Positions 59,170 through 64,000 of a stretch of DNA of 64,000 bases are shown here, in pieces. Each line of letters starts with the position of its first letter. Positions within the stretch are counted from its first letter, which is position 1. The stretch comes from Cokeromyces recurvatus. Taxonomy: Eukaryota; Mucoromycota; Mucoromycetes; Mucorales; Mucoraceae. The notes beneath the pieces were generated by a model, which saw nothing but the letters and a program-made list of their open reading frames with translations, was not told the origin of the DNA and made no database searches. The stretch spans positions 437,501 through 501,500 of the forward strand of contig NW_026251391.1 of assembly GCF_025118155.1 (NCBI RefSeq). Reading direction: 5' to 3'. The position numbers and the translations under genes were made by a program.

Positions 59170-62100
59170 TTATTTTTTGCCCTTTTCACGCTCTAGACGC
59201 TTTAATTCGGCTTGTTCGCCTTCTAATAATGACATAACACCTTTAACCATCTTATTATATTCTTCATCCTTTTGTTTACGTTCTTTGGCTCTTTCTCTAG
59301 CAATGAATTGATTATCTTTACGAAGTTCACGTAAGGCACCCTTCTTTTCTTTCTTTAGTTGTGCTTCAAGTTTACGAGCTTGTGCACGTTCATGATCAGG
59401 ATCATAGTGGCGATCAATAGAGTAAGCATTTTCAAACTTGGGTAAATGCTGAGCAATGGGTATGGGTCGATGGTTTTGCATTCTAAGTGGTGTCTTGATA
59501 CGTTTTTCTTTACAGAATCTAATCTGTTTCTCTAATCTGTTACTCAAAGTCATTAAAAGGGACTAAATAAATACATAAATAAATAAATAAATAAATAAAA
59601 AGCTTACATTATAGTGTATAATTTTACTTTCTTATTATTTTACTTACTTCAATATCTGAATGCCATCCGTTTAAGTTTGCTAACTTTTGTAAAATTTCTA
59701 ATGTGCTCTCGAATACTTCTAAAAATGCTGGTGTAGAAGCATTAAGTTGGATGTAACGTTCAATCATACGAAGTGCTCCTTGAAGCAATGAAAGCCTTCG
59801 TTCGTCCTTGTTTTCAACCAGGTCAGACTCAGTTACCAATTGTTCTAATTTTAGGTTTGAGACAGACTTCATATTATTTCCTTTATAATCTTCAATGGAA
59901 AAATCTATATATCTATCAGGGAAAGGGGAATAGCCGGGGGTTTGATGCTTATCACTAAAAACTTCTTTTGGTGATAATAAAATTAAACATCTGTTCAAGA
60001 AATTAATACATTCAGGCATAAATCTTTTGGAAATAGTTTGATACTAAATTAACACATAGATGGTTAGTTTCTTTCCTCTTCTTTCTCTATTAGTAATATG
60101 TATTTTTTTTTTAAAAAAAAAACGGCTTTACCTCAAATGTTAATAAAGTTAAAAATAAACCACGACCAATGTCTATTTCCGTTTCCACACGACATTGAGA
60201 CAAAGCATGACACATAAATAATAAAGCAGGTGTAGCAATAGGATGTGTTAAATCAGAGACAGAAAAGATGTGTCCAATTAAACGTAAAAGAGTCATATCT
60301 TCTACATCAGGCCATGATGATCCAGTATGCTTCATCTTTTTTGCCATTTCTCCTTGCATCTTTTTTAATTTACCCACAAATATTTTATCGGCTGCTTCCG
60401 GTAACTGTTGAGCCATTTCAAAGATATGAATACTAAGTTTCTCAAGCACATGTGTAGGCATAGGTGAAACAGTAGAAGCAACATAAGCTATATGATCGAC
60501 CAATACTTCTAAAAACTGGGCTAATTTAGCTTTGTTCTCCTGTACTAATTTGATATGATACAGAACACGAATACGCTTGATTACGATAAGACAGTCTTCT
60601 ACATCCAAATCTTGCATAATCTCAAGAAATTCGTCATGAGAAGTAGGACATTCAAATGTATAAGGGATTTCACGCTTGGTTGTTTTTGAAGCAACTGGTG
60701 TAGCTTTCTTCTTTTTCTGCACAATACCATTAGCACCTATTTCATTCATATCATCACCATCGTCTTCTCCAAAATCAGGTAATTCATCATCCTCATCTTC
60801 AAGGTCTTCATTATCTGTTTCTCCTTCATCTTCATCTCCTTCTTCTTCACTTTCACTTTCGTCTTCACCTTCACCTTCGCTTTCATCATCATCATCATCA
60901 TCTTCTTCTTCTTCTTCTTCCTCCTCCTCATCCTCATCTTCATCTTCGAAAGCATTTTGAATCTCTTCAAGGGTTAAACCCTTACCAAGCTTATCTACTT
61001 CATCTTCTAATTCTTCTAAATAATCATCATCCAAATCATCTCCTTGAGGAGCACCCTTTCTCTTCTTATGTGAACCCTTCTTGGGATGTTCATCTTCACT
61101 TTCGGAATCAAGACCTTCCATACGTCTCTTTCTAGCACGTTCAGCCTTTTCGAGTTTTTCCTTTTCTTCAAGTGCAATTTCTTCTTCCGTCTTTGTACGA
61201 TCTGTGGCTTGAGCACGCTGATCAAGGGCAAGCTCATGAATAGCTTTATCATAATCGGAATATTCATTTACAGATTGCTCGTATTTACTAGCAACAGCAG
61301 CAGCGGAAGCAGCATTTTCATTTTCAGCTTTCTTAAAAAGAGCACTTTGAGAAGGTAAAGGCTTACGTGCAGGCTTAGTTTCTAAAAGACCTCTAATATC
61401 ATTTAATTCATCATCCAAAGTTTCACGCAATTCATCATCTTCTTGTTTAGCGGCTTGACGTTCAAGCTAATTGTAAAAAGTTTTTTTTTATATTAGAAAG
61501 AGCTCTTGTTTTTTTTTTCTTTAAAGAAAAAAAAAGAAAAAGAAATACACATGTATATATATTACCTTGTGCATTTTACTCTTTGCGATAATTTCTTTCA
61601 TAATCTCATTTTTAGATTTATGTCGTTGACCTTCTTCCTCCTTTTGATCATCATCAAAACCACCAAAGTGCATTTTCGAAACAATTTTTGCGTCCATTTG
61701 TTTTTGATCATCATCATCATCACTAAGTCCAAGACCAGCATCATCAAAATCATCCATAGTTGACAATGATTGACCATAGTGAGTAAGAGAAAATTCTTCA
61801 TCATCATCCAAATTAAATAAAGAACTACCCTTAGAAGCTTTCTGCTTTTCTTTTGTGAATCTTTCCAACATTTTCTCTTCAGGTGTCAAGAATGGATTAT
61901 TTTCACCAAAACGTTTATCGATAATACCACCTTGACGATGTTTATTTTTCATCTCTACCAACAACGTTTTCTTACGCTATAAACATGCGTAAAATAAATA
62001 TATTAAAGGTTAAAGTCTATTAATTCCCTTTCAAGAAAAAAAGATTTTTTTTTTTCTGGAATCTTACATTTTCTTCACCAATTTGTTTACTCAATGTTGG

Positions 62101-62376
62101 TTTTCCAGAAGTACCCTTCATTTTACGACCGAGAATTTCAAATTTTGTCTTCTGGGTCTTTTGCTCGAAGGGATTGAATTCACCACGAATAAGACTAAGT
62201 TTTTTGTCTGCATCGTTTTTGCCTACTTCTTTTGGAGCTCCCCTCTTGCGATCTTTTTTTGATTTATTAGCTTTTGATTGAGGACCTACAAGGCCTGCTG
62301 CTTGAAGTGATTTCTTGAGTCTCTTTAATGCTGATCCTCCACTTCCTTTAGGTGCTTGTTGTTTAGTAGCTACCAT
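59170..62376 (-). CDS. NOP14: Nop14, SSU processome component
   Basis: Five exons (62376-62068, 61976-61566, 61466-60132, 60043-59648, 59562-59170), 947 residues, close to the family length. Conserved N-terminal blocks include SALKRLKKSLQAAGLVGPQS, NPFEQKTQKTKFEILGRKMK, IDKRFGENNPFLTPEEKMLE, and after the junction RDDELRETLDDELNDIRGLL-like sequence. A very acidic segment (E/D runs, about residues 390-440) precedes the helical domain IPYTFECPTSHDEFLEIMQD. The C-terminus is basic (ALRELRKDNQFIARERAKER). Nop14 is required for 18S rRNA processing and 40S assembly in the nucleolus. All introns are GT-AG and in phase. It is divergent from Sam50. Confidence 0.95.
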
Positions 62377-62871
62377 AATCTCGGTCTATATAAATATATA
62401 TATATATATTTTTTTTTTTAAAAAAAAAGGATCTAAACGAGATCTTGACATTTGAAAAAAAAAAAAAAAAAAAAAAAAAGAAAAAAAATTTCAAAGGACG
62501 TCACTAACTCCAAATTTGGAAATAAAACCCTTTAAAGAAAGAATACAAGAGTGTTGTGGAGTACCTTATTATTACTTACATAGTGTATATACCATATATA
62601 TACATCCATATATATTTATATAGATAAATTCTCTATTTATTGCTCTACATCATGTTCATAATAGCTTTACTGCTTTCCGTTCCTCCTCTCCTTTTTTTTT
62701 TTTAGTTATAAGTTATCATGTCATAAAAGTGATAATAATAATAAAAAGTTGTGACTGTGGATTGTATCAAAGGATAACATAAGTTTTCCTATGCTACCCT
62801 TTTCTCGCCACCCCCAGTATTCATATATTAAACTTTGTTATTTAATACCTATATAAATACATATATTTTTA
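62377..62871. promoter_or_regulatory. Divergent promoter, NOP14 (-) / SAM50 (+)
   Basis: 495 bases. Holds T11A9 (62409-62428), A25 (62455-62479, poly-T on the NOP14 sense strand) and a ggacgtca element at 62496-62503 that matches an ATF/CREB half-site. Promoter function is inferred from position. Confidence 0.5.
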
Positions 62872-63979
62872 ATGGAGGATTCAAAGGTATTTCTTTTTTT
62901 TTTTTTAAAAAAAAGGAAAGGAAAATGTGAATAATATGAAATAAATTAATTCGAGTAAAAACTTGATTTATAGTTACCTACAGAGGAAGAGCAACTTCGA
63001 CAAAGAACAGAAGCCTCAAAACGACTTTTTTCTTTGGTATAATAATAAATAGAATGGGTGTGGAAAGAGAGAGAGAGAGAAAGAGAGAAAGAAAGAATAA
63101 AGAAAAAAAAAAGACTTGAATAATTAAACCATTATTGACATTAACATGGTTAATATAGTTGGAACAGACAGCAGGAAATAAAGCCCATGTCAATTCTGTC
63201 ACCATTCTTGGTACAAAAGCGACTCGACCCGTATTTTTGGAAAAGGCAACTAAAAAAGTTCTAGAAGCCACTACTTTTGCAGATGTGATTAATAAAGCAC
63301 AACTTGTTGCTGAAGATTTACAACGTTTAGATATATTTGAATTCCCAGTTCAGGTTTTATTAGATAATGCATCAGAGAATGATCCACTCGCTCCTCCTGA
63401 TTCGATTAATGTAGTTTATCAGGTGAAAGAGAAAAGCAGAGTATTTATAAAGACAGGAACTGAAATTGGTAATAATGAAGGAAATATGGTAAGTTAAAAA
63501 AAAAAAGAGAGAGACAGGCAGCAAGATTTTATATATTATATGCAATAAATATGTATTTGTATATAATTATTTTTATATGTGTATATTTATTTATATATTT
63601 ATATAGAACGGATCATTGACTATTCGTAATGTATTTGGTGGTGCTGAATTTCTTGAGACTGTAGCTTCATTTGGTACTAGAAATAGCTCTGCATTCCAGG
63701 TATTTATAATAAAATAAAAGAATGTAAAATAAGGATGATAATAAATTAATTTGAATTTTAGTTTTCTCTTGGTAAGCCTGTTAATGCTTCACCTGATTCC
63801 AGAATAGATATCAATGCACATAGAGTACTTTGTAATAATACTCTAGCTTCCTCATATGAAGAATTGGCTAGAGGTGCTGGGTTACGTTATAAAACATCAT
63901 CTCGATTTGGCTATCATGAGCTTGGTTATGATGTTACTTGGCGATCAATTGATAGAGTTTCACCTAATGCATCACTCAG
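62872..63979 (+). CDS. SAM50: Sam50/Tob55 outer-membrane beta-barrel assembly protein (5' part; runs off the right edge)
   Basis: Five exons are visible (62872-62886, 62974-63036, 63159-63488, 63607-63699, 63762-63979); the intron after 63979 is open at the window edge. About 239 residues: an N-terminal helix (LPTEEEQLRQRTEASKRLFS), a POTRA-like block (NSVTILGTKATRPVFLEKAT, then QLVAEDLQRLDIFEFPVQVL), and the start of the Omp85 barrel (FGGAEFLETVASFGTRNSSAFQ, FGYHELGYDVTWRSIDRVSP). Sam50 inserts beta-barrel proteins into the mitochondrial outer membrane. The first exon is only 15 bases, and intron 1 holds a T13A8 palindrome. The remaining barrel lies outside the window. Confidence 0.9.
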
Positions 63980-64000
63980 GTATATATATTAAAAAGACTA

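Noticed and set aside
60676..60970. ORFs on both strands over the acidic tract of NOP14
   Set aside because: The (gaa/gat)n repeats give open frames in several readings; only the NOP14 frame matches a known family.

Overview
The window is nuclear DNA of a fungus, most likely an early-diverging zygomycete of the Mucorales or a close relative. The evidence is very AT-rich spacers, many short GT-AG introns of about 45 to 170 bases, abundant homopolymer A/T tracts, and a typical fungal gene set: a Chs7 chitin-synthase chaperone, an Alo1-type lactone oxidase, a fungal_trans regulator, an Rck/Srk kinase and Whi2. Order-level placement is inference; no rRNA or other marker is present. I see no convincing tRNA, rRNA, CRISPR array or intact transposon.

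Layout, left to right. 1-1.7 kb: 5' part of a TMF/Sgm1-like golgin (-), followed by a gene-poor stretch holding a long fold-back sequence. 4-13.5 kb: mitochondrial Mg channel Mrs2 (+), universal stress protein (-), Chs7 (+), an unknown gene (+), SUMO E1 subunit Aos1 (+), a secreted aspartic-protease homologue with damaged catalytic motifs (+), and TMEM14 (-). 14-15 kb: two tiny candidate ORFs. 15-23.5 kb: a fused chorismate mutase-prephenate dehydratase (+), an unknown basic/coiled-coil gene with an apparent frameshift (+), Alo1 (-), and an amidase (+). 23.5-26.4 kb: a decayed ING/PHD gene and other coding-like relics. 26.5-30 kb: a membrane protein (+) and two related secreted proteins with paired six-cysteine modules (-).

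30-39 kb: Hpm1/METTL18 protein-histidine methyltransferase (-), a UBA-zinc finger-UBX protein (+), an Ssh4/Ear1-type Rsp5 adaptor (-), and a fungal_trans regulator with no visible zinc cluster (-). 40-50 kb: independent phosphoglycerate mutase (+, strongly codon biased), a Sly41/TPT-type transporter (+), Whi2 (+), a 2-oxoglutarate oxygenase homologue that appears to lack its distal iron ligand (-), a 40-residue split gene (+), and an Rck/Srk stress kinase (+). 50-64 kb: GH15 glucoamylase (-), Rex4 exonuclease (-), an ATF/CREB bZIP factor (-), Nop14 (-) and the 5' part of Sam50 (+).

Most genes are independent housekeeping or stress functions; there is no operon or biosynthetic cluster. Links that can be drawn are modest. 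Nop14 and Rex4 both serve ribosome biogenesis, Sam50 and Mrs2 are mitochondrial membrane proteins, the Rck/Srk kinase, Whi2, USP and the bZIP factor fit stress signalling, and Chs7, glucoamylase and the small cysteine-rich proteins belong to the secretory or cell-wall side. The items most worth a second look are the fold-back at 2.3-2.46 kb, the strongly polarised T(n)A(n) palindromes, the paired cysteine-rich genes, the three proteins with eroded active sites or finger motifs, and the small split ORFs.
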